In this document: positions 24,798 through 31,978 of the stretch, piece by piece
Layout: every line of letters starts with the position of its first letter
Numbering within the stretch: position 1 is the first letter of the stretch
NCBI RefSeq assembly: GCF_036881825.1
Contig: NZ_JBAJMW010000010.1
Coordinates: 1-64,000, forward strand
DNA from: Tersicoccus mangrovi
GTDB taxonomy: Bacteria > Actinomycetota > Actinomycetes > Actinomycetales > Micrococcaceae
DNA: 64,000 nt
Direction of reading: 5' to 3'
Notes under the pieces: generated by a model
The model's input: only the letters and a program-made list of their open reading frames with translations
What the model was told of the DNA's origin: nothing
Databases searched by the model: none
Translations under genes and position numbers: made by a program

Positions 24798-25760
24798 ATG
24801 GAGCGCGTGCATCCTCCCGCCGACGCTCCTGCCGACGTCGTCGTCGCCGTCAATCCGACCGCCGCCTTCGGGCGCCACGGCGACGTGGGGACCCGCGTGG
24901 CCCGCCGCCTCGAGGAGGCCGGGCACCGGGTCACGACCCTGGTGCGCGACGACTACCCGACCCTGCTCGCCGCGGCCCGCGACGCCGTCGCCGGGCTCGC
25001 GCGGCGCGGAGGCCCCGACGACGGGCTCACCACCCTGGTGGTCGTCGGCGGGGACGGCATGGTCAACCTCGCCGCGAACGCGACCGCCGGCACGGGGGTG
25101 CCGATCGGCCTGATCCCCACCGGGACGGGCAACGACTTCGCCCGCACGCTCGGCATCCCGCACGGGGACCCCGACGCCGCCGCCGACCTCCTGCTCTCCG
25201 CGCTGGCGAGCGCGGGCCCGGCCGGCGGCCCGGCGACCGTGGACGCGGCTCGGATCTCCTCGGCCGGCGGCGAGCGCTGGTTCGCCTGCTCCCTCTCGGC
25301 CGGGTTCGACGCACGGGTCAACGAACGCGCCAACCGGATGCGGTGGCCGTCGGGCCGCTCCCGCTACGTCGTCGCGCTGCTCGCCGAGCTGACACGCCTG
25401 CGGCCGGCCGCCTACGCCCTCGAACTGGACGGCAAGCCGTGGGAGACACCCGCGGTCCTCGTCAGCATCGGCAACGGCGTGAGCCTCGGTGGGGGCATGA
25501 GGATCACGCCGGACGCGCAGCTGGACGACGGCCTGCTCGACGTCATGGTCGTCGCACCGCTCGGTCGGCTCGCGCTGCTGCGCATCTTCCCCCGCGTCTT
25601 CTCGGGCACGCACGTCACCGACCCGCGGGTCACCATCCGCCGGGCGTCTCGGGTCCGGATCGACGCACAGAACATCGTCGCCTTCGCCGACGGGGAGCGG
25701 ATCGGCCCCCTGCCCGTCGAGGTCACCGTCGTCCCCGGAGCCCTGAGGGTGTGGACGTAG
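24798..25760 (+). CDS. Diacylglycerol kinase family lipid kinase
   Basis: A 320-residue protein with the DAGK catalytic fold. VVVAVNPTAAFG is the first strand, VVVGGDGMVN holds the GGDG nucleotide loop (about residue 83), and GLIPTGTGNDFARTL completes the active site. The C-terminal beta domain (LVSIGNGVSLGGGMRITPDAQLDDGLLDVMVV) is typical of DgkB/YegS-type lipid kinases. It probably phosphorylates diacylglycerol or a related lipid to recycle phospholipid precursors. ATG at 24798; GTG at 24807 is an alternative. It follows ligD after 40 bp but has no evident repair role. Confidence 0.92.
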   Translation: MERVHPPADAPADVVVAVNPTAAFGRHGDVGTRVARRLEEAGHRVTTLVRDDYPTLLAAARDAVAGLARRGGPDDGLTTLVVVGGDGMVNLAANATAGTGVPIGLIPTGTGNDFARTLGIPHGDPDAAADLLLSALASAGPAGGPATVDAARISSAGGERWFACSLSAGFDARVNERANRMRWPSGRSRYVVALLAELTRLRPAAYALELDGKPWETPAVLVSIGNGVSLGGGMRITPDAQLDDGLLDVMVVAPLGRLALLRIFPRVFSGTHVTDPRVTIRRASRVRIDAQNIVAFADGERIGPLPVEVTVVPGALRVWT

Positions 25761-25781
25761 GCCTGAACGAACCTCGCTGCG

Positions 25782-26456
25782 TCAGTGCGTCAGGCCGGAG
25801 ACCAGGTTGATGGTCGTGGCCAGGACGATGGCGCTGAGCAGGTAGGAGAGCAGCCCGTGCCGCAGGACGGTGCCCCGCACGGTGTCGGTCTTCAGGGCGG
25901 TGTCGGAGACCTGGAAGGCCATGCCGACGGTGAAGGCGAGGTAGGCGAAGTCCGCGTACCTCGGGGGCTTCGTCTGGTTGAAGTCGACGCCGTCGTGGTC
26001 CTGGTAGAAGAGCGACGCGTACCGCAGGGTGAAGAGCGTGTGGACGAGGAACCAGGACAGCGCGATACTGCCCAGGGCCAGCGCCACGATCAGGCTCCTG
26101 GTGTTGCCGTCGGCGTGGGAGGCGTCGACGAGGATGAGCCCGACGCCGGCGAAGCTCGCGATCGTCGCGGTGAGCACCAGGGCGTCCGAGGACCCTCGAC
26201 CGGGATCCTCCCGCCGCGCGTGCGCCGCCGTCGCGGCCGCGTCGAGCCGTCCGACCACCGCCCACACCCAGATCAGGTAGGTGGCCGACGCCGCTGCCCA
26301 GCCGAGCACCGGGGCGTACACGCCGTTTCCGAGGACGGTGACCAGCACGGCCACGACCACGCCGACGACGACCATCACGAGCAGCCGGAGCCGCGAGTGA
26401 TGGCGGGGTGAATCGAATCGTCCGGCGCGCGCCGCGACCGGGGGTGAACCGCTCAT
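25782..26456 (-). CDS. DUF1345 family membrane protein
   Basis: A 224-residue protein with about five helices. HTLFTLRYASLFYQ and the stretch from YADFAYLAFTVGMAFQVSDT are the DUF1345 hallmark; the family has no established function. The start at 26456 (MSGSPPVAARAG) is preferred; a frame extension to 26522 would add 22 residues. It is convergent with the lipid kinase gene, with only 21 bp between the stops. Confidence 0.82.
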   Translation of the reverse strand: MSGSPPVAARAGRFDSPRHHSRLRLLVMVVVGVVVAVLVTVLGNGVYAPVLGWAAASATYLIWVWAVVGRLDAAATAAHARREDPGRGSSDALVLTATIASFAGVGLILVDASHADGNTRSLIVALALGSIALSWFLVHTLFTLRYASLFYQDHDGVDFNQTKPPRYADFAYLAFTVGMAFQVSDTALKTDTVRGTVLRHGLLSYLLSAIVLATTINLVSGLTH

Positions 26457-26539
26457 GGGGGCGATGATGACACAGCCGCCTGCGGCCGGACCGGACGACG
26501 CGACGGGCCCGGAGAAGGGCACGAACCCGTCCGGACCGC

Positions 26540-27403
26540 TCAGGCCGGGACGACCGGCCGCGCGGTGAGGATCGGCGCGGTGATCAGGTCCCGGTCGTAG
26601 CAGACCACGGCGTCGTTCTCGAGCAGCCGCTCGCGCTCGACGACGTCGCCCGTGCGCCGCGACCGGACGTGGCGGTGGATGACGTTGTGCCGCCGCACCT
26701 GGGGCCGGCCGGAGCGCGGATCGACCGCCTCGTAGAAGTAGCTCTCGTCCTCACGTACGTGGTAGGTCAGCGGCCACGGGCTCTCGGACCGCAGTTCACC
26801 GCGCAGGTACTCCTCGTCCGTGCGCACGCGGAACTGGAACACCTGGTCCGTGGGGTTGTGCACGCGGTAGTCGAGGAAGTTCCAGATGATCGATGTGCCC
26901 GTGCCGAACGGGATCTGGCGCCGGAAGTCGGGGAACAGGTCGAGGCCGCCGTGGTGGTGGTGCTCGACGATCGTCAGCGGCGAGTGCAGCGTCATCCAGT
27001 GCAGCAGGTTGGTGAACTGGCACATGCCCCCGCCGATGCCCACGTCCGCCCGGTCGCCCGAGATCACGACGCCGGGCCGGTACCCGCGGCCCTCCGTCGG
27101 CCGCCCCACCAGCCGCCAGAAGGAGAAGGTCTCTCCCGGTCGGATGAGGATGCCGTCGACGAGCGGCCACGTGAGCCCGAGCGAGACGGCCTTGCCGTCC
27201 TGCAGGTGCGTGTCCACGTTGCCGAGGCGCCGGCGGATCAGGGAGTTGTGCGCGTAGACCTTCGTCGGCAGGTCCTCCGTGGACCGGGCCGCGGCGAACC
27301 GCTCCCGCCCGACGGCGTCCCGCAGCCGCCGCTGCAGGCACTGCCGTTCCACGGCGATCCGGTAGGTCAGTGGTGAGAGCTCGCTGAAGAGCCGTCGTGC
27401 CAT
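26540..27403 (-). CDS. VanW family protein
   Basis: A 287-residue protein with the VanW core. PGETFSFWRLVGRPTEGRGY and ISGDRADVGIGGGMCQFTNL are close to the family consensus (G-G-G-x-C-Q). VanW is a protein of unknown biochemical role, first seen in vancomycin resistance clusters but common outside them. No van resistance genes are nearby, so a resistance function should not be assumed. It lacks an obvious signal peptide. ATG at 27403 follows GAGGGGG. Confidence 0.88.
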   Translation of the reverse strand: MARRLFSELSPLTYRIAVERQCLQRRLRDAVGRERFAAARSTEDLPTKVYAHNSLIRRRLGNVDTHLQDGKAVSLGLTWPLVDGILIRPGETFSFWRLVGRPTEGRGYRPGVVISGDRADVGIGGGMCQFTNLLHWMTLHSPLTIVEHHHHGGLDLFPDFRRQIPFGTGTSIIWNFLDYRVHNPTDQVFQFRVRTDEEYLRGELRSESPWPLTYHVREDESYFYEAVDPRSGRPQVRRHNVIHRHVRSRRTGDVVERERLLENDAVVCYDRDLITAPILTARPVVPA

Positions 27404-27542
27404 GTCGATCCCCCTCGACGTGCCATCCGGGCACGTCATCGCGCCCTTCGGGACGCACGGTACCCGAGAACCGCGCGATGCGCACGGGTCGGCCCGGGGG
27501 CCCCGTTCGGGCCGGGAAAAAGCACGGGGACGAGCCGCGGGA

Positions 27543-29285
27543 TCAGTGCAGCAGGGGCAGCCAGGCGAGGGCGACGGCGACCCCGAGCGCCGTCCCGGCC
27601 ACCACCTGCGCACGGGTGTGCACCCGCAGCCGGACCCGGGACCACGCGACGGCCAGGGGCACGGCGATCATCGCCCACCACGGCCCGCCCAGCCAGCCCG
27701 CGAGCGTCACCGACACCGACGCGGCGACGGCGGCGTGCGCCGAGATCTTCCACCGCAGGTTGACCACGAGCACGACGATCAGGCCCGTGGCGATGCCGCC
27801 CATGACGACGTACAGGGCGCCCGGCGAGCGCAGCAGGACGAGCAGGGCCATGCCGACACCGCCCGAGACCAGCGTCCCGACGTACACGGGCGTCCGCTCG
27901 GTCCGTTCGGGCACGTAGTGCCCGCTCAGCCGGCCGCGGCGGGTGAGGACGACGATCACCGTCATGGGCAGCGCGATGGTGAAGCCGATCGCGACGACGG
28001 CGGCGAGGACGGAACGGGCCGTCACGCCGTGCGCGAGGGCCGCGATCGCCATCAGGAGGGAGGCGAGTACCGGCGGGGCGAGGACCTCGGAGACCGCCCG
28101 CGCGAGCCGGTATCCGGTGCCCGTCCCGGGAGTGGGCGGGACGTCGACCCGGGACCGTGGCGTCCGGGGCACGTCAGGCCGCCGGTCCGGCCTCGTCGGG
28201 GCTCGTGGCGAACTCGAGATGAAGGCGTTCACCCAGCGGGCTCGCGGGTCCGCGTCCACGAGCAGCGCCTTGACCAGCAGCGTCGCGGGCAGCGCGACGA
28301 GCGCCCCGATCCACCCCAGCACCCAGTACCAGAACATGAGCGAGAGGAACGACATCGCCGGCGTCACGCCCACGGACTCGCCCGTGAACTTGGGCTGGAT
28401 GATCGACTGGATGACGAAGTTGAGCACGCTGTAGGCGATGACGACGGCGAGCGCGGACACCCAGCCGCCGTCGAGCAGCGCGAGCAGGGCCGGGGGCACG
28501 AGGCCGATCACGAACCCGATGTTGGGGATGTAGTTGGTCAGGAAGGCGAGAACGCCCCACGCCCAGATCAGCGGCACCCCGATGAGGGACAGGGCGATGA
28601 CGTCGAGCACGGCGACGATGAGGCCGAAGACGGTCGTCACCAGCCAGTAGCGGCGGACACCGACGGCGAAGGCCCGCAGTGCGGTCGTGATGTGCGGGCG
28701 ACTGCCGGCGACGAGGCCGAGCCGGTCCGGCAGGGACATCGAGTCCAGCGTCAGGAAGAAGACGGCGAGGATGAGCGTGGCGACGGCCCCGGTGACGGCC
28801 GTGACGTTGGAGAGCACCGGCGTCAGCAGGCTCATCACGCTGCCCGCATTGACCCCGCGGAGCGTCTCCTGGATCACCGCGGTGCTGATCCCGAGCCCGT
28901 CGAGCCAGGTGAGGGCCTGCTTCCACAGGGACAGGAAGGCGTCGTTGTGCGCGGGCAGCTCGACCACGAGCTGGCTGACGGCCCATCCGGCGAGCAGGAA
29001 GAACCCGAGGATGATCCCGACGACGATCAGCAGCGAGACGGTCGCCGCGAGGATCCGGTGGACGAACCGCTCGAGCCACTGCTGCAGCGGGTAGACGACG
29101 ATCAGCAGGTTCAGGCCGAGGAAGACGGGGGCGACGACGTCCTTGGCCGCCTGCACGAACAGCAGGACGACGAGCAGCCCGGCGAGCCCGAGCACGACGG
29201 TGAGGAAGCGCGGGGTGCGGCGGTGCGGGCCCCCTTCCCGGTCGGCGCGGTGCGCCGGCGGATCCGCTCGCTCCGGCTGGCTCAC
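27543..29285 (-). CDS. AI-2E family transporter fused in frame to a PAP2-like membrane domain (possible frameshift fusion)
   Basis: The single 580-residue frame has two parts. Residues ~25-350 are an AI-2E/PerM-type transporter of about eight helices (GVLAFLTNYIPNIGFVIGLVPP, GESVGVTPAMSFLSLMFW). Residues ~400-580 are a PAP2-like membrane domain with SAHA in place of SGH and SRVRLRVHTRAQVVAG in place of SRxxxxxHxxxDVxxG. The joint (~351-385) is Arg/Pro-rich with poor third-position GC. Around 28213-28220 a one-base insertion would restore a tail ending EFATSPDEAGPAA and a stop at 28174-28176, with a GTG for the second gene at 28172. Either a fusion or an indel is possible. GTG at 29285 overlaps the SRAP stop. 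Confidence 0.8.
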   Translation of the reverse strand: MSQPERADPPAHRADREGGPHRRTPRFLTVVLGLAGLLVVLLFVQAAKDVVAPVFLGLNLLIVVYPLQQWLERFVHRILAATVSLLIVVGIILGFFLLAGWAVSQLVVELPAHNDAFLSLWKQALTWLDGLGISTAVIQETLRGVNAGSVMSLLTPVLSNVTAVTGAVATLILAVFFLTLDSMSLPDRLGLVAGSRPHITTALRAFAVGVRRYWLVTTVFGLIVAVLDVIALSLIGVPLIWAWGVLAFLTNYIPNIGFVIGLVPPALLALLDGGWVSALAVVIAYSVLNFVIQSIIQPKFTGESVGVTPAMSFLSLMFWYWVLGWIGALVALPATLLVKALLVDADPRARWVNAFISSSPRAPTRPDRRPDVPRTPRSRVDVPPTPGTGTGYRLARAVSEVLAPPVLASLLMAIAALAHGVTARSVLAAVVAIGFTIALPMTVIVVLTRRGRLSGHYVPERTERTPVYVGTLVSGGVGMALLVLLRSPGALYVVMGGIATGLIVVLVVNLRWKISAHAAVAASVSVTLAGWLGGPWWAMIAVPLAVAWSRVRLRVHTRAQVVAGTALGVAVALAWLPLLH

Positions 29286-30001
29286 TCCGTCTCCTCCAGC
29301 GGCTGGATCAGTGTGGGATCCTCGGGGTCGACGGTCCGGGTGCTGTTGACCTTCCGGTCGACGGGGTAGTGGGTCACCGTGGACGCCACCGCGGAGGACG
29401 TGTGCTCGAGCAGCTGGACGAGCTCGTCGGCGGCCTTCCCCTCGACCGGCTCGGGGTCGAGCCAGCGCTCCCAGGTCTCGGGGGCGAGGAAGACGGGCAT
29501 CCGGTCGTGCACCTCACCGGACGCGTCGCGGGCCTCGCGGGTGATGATGGCGAAGCTGATGGCCCAGTCGTCGCCGTCCTTGCGGGCGGCGCCGACGGCC
29601 GCCGCGGCGAGCAGGCCGGACGCGCCGTCCGGGCCGTGCAGATAGAAGGGCTGCTTGCCGTCGTCGCGCTGCTCCCACTCGAAGTAGCCGCTCATCGGCA
29701 CGATGGCACGGGCCCCGGCGAACGCTCGCTTGAACAGCCCGTTGGTGGCGACCGTCTCGAGGCGCGCGTTGATCGGCGCACGGCCGCCGGGCTTGCCCCA
29801 TCCGGGCACGAAGCCCCAGCTGGCGGGCTCGAGCTCGCGCTTGAGCTCACCGTCCCGGCCGCGGTGCTCCCGGACGAGCGGGGCGACCATGGTCGGCGCC
29901 ATGCTGAAGGTGGGCCGCCAGTCCTGGGCCCGGCCCCCGTCGGCCACGAAGGCCTGGATCAGGTCGTCGACGTCCTTGTCCATCGCGAAGCGTCCGCACA
30001 T
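29282..30001 (-). CDS. SOS response-associated peptidase (SRAP/HMCES/YedK family)
   Basis: A 239-residue protein that starts MCGRFA. Cys2, exposed after Met removal, forms a thiazolidine cross-link with abasic sites in single-strand DNA. The other conserved parts are APINARLE, IVPMSGYFEWE and the C-terminal VHDRMPVFL histidine region. The family protects abasic sites at stalled forks. The ATG at 30001 is fixed by the need for Cys2. The stop overlaps the start of the AI-2E gene by 4 bp. Confidence 0.94.
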   Translation of the reverse strand: MCGRFAMDKDVDDLIQAFVADGGRAQDWRPTFSMAPTMVAPLVREHRGRDGELKRELEPASWGFVPGWGKPGGRAPINARLETVATNGLFKRAFAGARAIVPMSGYFEWEQRDDGKQPFYLHGPDGASGLLAAAAVGAARKDGDDWAISFAIITREARDASGEVHDRMPVFLAPETWERWLDPEPVEGKAADELVQLLEHTSSAVASTVTHYPVDRKVNSTRTVDPEDPTLIQPLEETE

Positions 30002-30048
30002 GACCCCATTGTGCATTCCGCGTGGCGCCCAGCCGTGGACAGGCCGTG

Positions 30049-30101
30049 GACAGCGCACGTCCACCCCGGACGGGACCGGTCCGGGGCGGACGTGCGCTGT
30101 C
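30049..30101 (-). terminator. Very long hairpin (22-bp stem) after the VOC gene
   Basis: The arm 30049-30070 (GACAGCGCACGTCC...) pairs with 30080-30101 over 22 bp with one mismatch, around the 9-nt loop CGGGACCGG. It lies between the end of the VOC gene (30139) and the SRAP start (30001), both minus strand. The most likely role is a strong terminator for the VOC transcript. There is no U-tract. Confidence 0.65.
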
Positions 30102-30138
30102 TGTCCTGCTGCGCGCGGGCGCGTGCGGCGCGTGCCGG

Positions 30139-30960
30139 TCAGGCGTCGGCCGTCTGGGCGCCGACCTGCTCTCCCGCCGCCTGCTCGTCCTTCTTCTGGG
30201 GCGAGACGAGCTGGAACCGCTCGCCGTCCGGGCCGGTGGCGCTGAGGATGCGGCCGTACTGAAAGTCGGAGGGCGCATCGACCACGGTGCCGCCCGCCTC
30301 GCCGATCGTGTCGACGGCCGCGTCGACGTCCGCCACCGTGAAGGCGACGTTCCAGGCCGAGCCGCCGGCTCCGGCACCCTCACCGATGCCGCCGGCCTCA
30401 CGCTGACCGCCCGCGACCGAGAACATGGCGTACTTCATGCCGCCCATGTCCAGATCCTGGTAGGTGTAGCCGAACACGGCCGCATAGAAGCGACGGGCCG
30501 CGTCGTAGTCCGTGCTCATGACGTCGTCCCAGGCCACGGTGCCGGGCTCGTCGACGGCGTTGAACCCGGTGTGCTGCCCGGCCTGCCAGACGCCGAAGGC
30601 GGCGCCCGTCGGGTCGGTGTAGCAGGCCATGGACCCCATCTCGCCGACCTGCATGGGTGGGGCGATCACCTGGCCGCCGTTGCCGGTGACCCTCTCGTGG
30701 GTGGCGTCGATGTCGTCGGTGGCGAGGTAGGTCATCCAGGCGACCGGGGCTCCGTCCATGCCCTCCATCTGCGGGCTGAGGCCGGCCGCGAGCTGGCCGT
30801 TCGCCGACGCGTTGCTGTAGCCGCCGAACTCGGCGACCGGCTCGGAGAAGTCCCAGCCGAGGACGGCGCGGTAGAACGCCTGCGACCGGGCGACGTCGGG
30901 AACCATCATGTCGACCCAGCACGGCGTACCGGCGGGCCACTTGTCGGGGTGTGCGCTCAT
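30139..30960 (-). CDS. VOC family protein with two glyoxalase/bleomycin-resistance domains
   Basis: A 273-residue protein with two tandem VOC modules. The first is WVDMMVPDVARSQAFYRAVLGW at ~15-120, and the second starts WDDVMSTDYDAARRFYAAVFGY at ~143. The domain doubling resembles mycobacterial CFP32-like proteins. Members include glyoxalases, dioxygenases and drug-binding proteins, so the function is unassigned. An acidic/Gln tail ends the protein. ATG at 30960. A TetR-like operator shared with the ABC exporter lies about 72 bp upstream, so exporter and VOC protein may respond to the same compound. Confidence 0.85.
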   Translation of the reverse strand: MSAHPDKWPAGTPCWVDMMVPDVARSQAFYRAVLGWDFSEPVAEFGGYSNASANGQLAAGLSPQMEGMDGAPVAWMTYLATDDIDATHERVTGNGGQVIAPPMQVGEMGSMACYTDPTGAAFGVWQAGQHTGFNAVDEPGTVAWDDVMSTDYDAARRFYAAVFGYTYQDLDMGGMKYAMFSVAGGQREAGGIGEGAGAGGSAWNVAFTVADVDAAVDTIGEAGGTVVDAPSDFQYGRILSATGPDGERFQLVSPQKKDEQAAGEQVGAQTADA

Positions 30961-31031
30961 GGGATTGCTGCCTTTCGGGCGAACGGTTCCAGGAAGAGGT
31001 GGACACCGCCGCGGCCGTCCCACCGGCCTAT

Positions 31032-31046
31032 GTGAACGCTGTCCAC
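31032..31046. promoter_or_regulatory. TetR-like operator, second copy, between VOC and MBL genes
   Basis: GTGAACGCTGTCCAC is within one base of the reverse complement of the site at 21145-21159. It sits in the divergent region between the VOC gene (start 30960) and the MBL-fold gene (start near 31174) and may control either or both. Confidence 0.6.
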
Positions 31047-31173
31047 TTGGTGACGCTGCCGAGCCTAGGTGATCTCCCCGGCGGCGACAAGAGGTCCGCT
31101 GCGACTCTTTCAGCGCTCCGACCCGGCGGGTAGATTCGAGACGAAGGTCAGCATGCTGATGACAGGAGTTGCC

Positions 31174-31917
31174 GTGTTCCATCCGAACGAGGCCGAGGGC
31201 GTGCACCGGGTCGAGCACGCCGGGGTGAACTGCTATCTCGTCGAGGACGGAGCACGGGTGCTCCTCGTCGACGCCGGCCTGCCGGCGATGTGGCCGATGG
31301 TGCGCGCCGCCCTGCGCGGCCTGGGTCGCTCGCCGCGGGACATCGAGGCCCTGGCGATCACCCACGGGCACTTCGACCATCTCGGATTCGCGCTGCGGGT
31401 GCAGCAGGACCTGGACGTGCCGGTGTTGCTGGACCCGGCCGACGCCTGGATCGCCGCGCACCCCTACCGCTACCAGCACGAACGCGCCCGCCTGTTCTAC
31501 CCGGTGCGTCATCCGCGCGGCGTCCCGGTGCTCACCCGGATGACGCTCGCCGGCGCCCTGGCCGTCCGCGGCGTCAGGAACCTCAGGCCGCTGGACGCCG
31601 GAGCGGCCGCTGCCCTGCCCGGCCGGCCCGTGCCCGTCGCGACCCCGGGCCACACGGCCGGGCACGTCGCGCTCCACCTGCCGGACCGGGGCACGGTCAT
31701 CACCGGGGACGCCCTGGTGACGCTCGACCCCTACACCGGCGGTACCGGACCGCAGATCGTCTCGGCCGCCGCGACGGCCGACACCCGCCAGGCGGTGGCC
31801 TCGCTCGACGCCCTCGCCGCGCTCGACGCCGAGATCGCCCTGCCCGGGCACGGCGATCCGTTCCGCGGCCCCGTGGCCGACGCCGTCGCACAGGCGCGAC
31901 GCCGGCCGATCACCTGA
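31174..31917 (+). CDS. MBL-fold metallo-hydrolase
   Basis: A 247-residue metallo-beta-lactamase-fold protein. The main metal motif is THGHFDH (HxHxDH), followed by TPGHTAGHV, VITGDALVT and the late histidine PGHGDPF. This is the generic glyoxalase II-like branch; a thioester or lactone are possible substrates. GTG at 31174 is preceded by AGGAG at five bases and is favoured; ATG at 31153 (MLMTGVAVFHP) would add seven residues. Divergent from the VOC gene, with a palindromic site between them. Confidence 0.87.
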   Translation: MFHPNEAEGVHRVEHAGVNCYLVEDGARVLLVDAGLPAMWPMVRAALRGLGRSPRDIEALAITHGHFDHLGFALRVQQDLDVPVLLDPADAWIAAHPYRYQHERARLFYPVRHPRGVPVLTRMTLAGALAVRGVRNLRPLDAGAAAALPGRPVPVATPGHTAGHVALHLPDRGTVITGDALVTLDPYTGGTGPQIVSAAATADTRQAVASLDALAALDAEIALPGHGDPFRGPVADAVAQARRRPIT

Positions 31918-31931
31918 CTCGACCACTCCCC

Positions 31932-31963
31932 GCCGGCTCGTCGGTGGTCGCCGACGAGTCGGC
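31932..31963. terminator. Bidirectional terminator between convergent genes
   Basis: GCCGGCTCGTCGG (31932-31944) pairs with CCGACGAGTCGGC (31951-31963), 13 bp including one G-U pair, with a 6-nt loop. It separates the MBL gene (+) from the heptad-repeat gene (-). Confidence 0.65.
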
Positions 31964-31978
31964 GTCAGAGCCGCCGCC

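Noticed and set aside
26540..27403. Vancomycin resistance role for the VanW gene
   Set aside because: VanW proteins are common outside resistance clusters and no vanH/A/X/R/S genes are present here.
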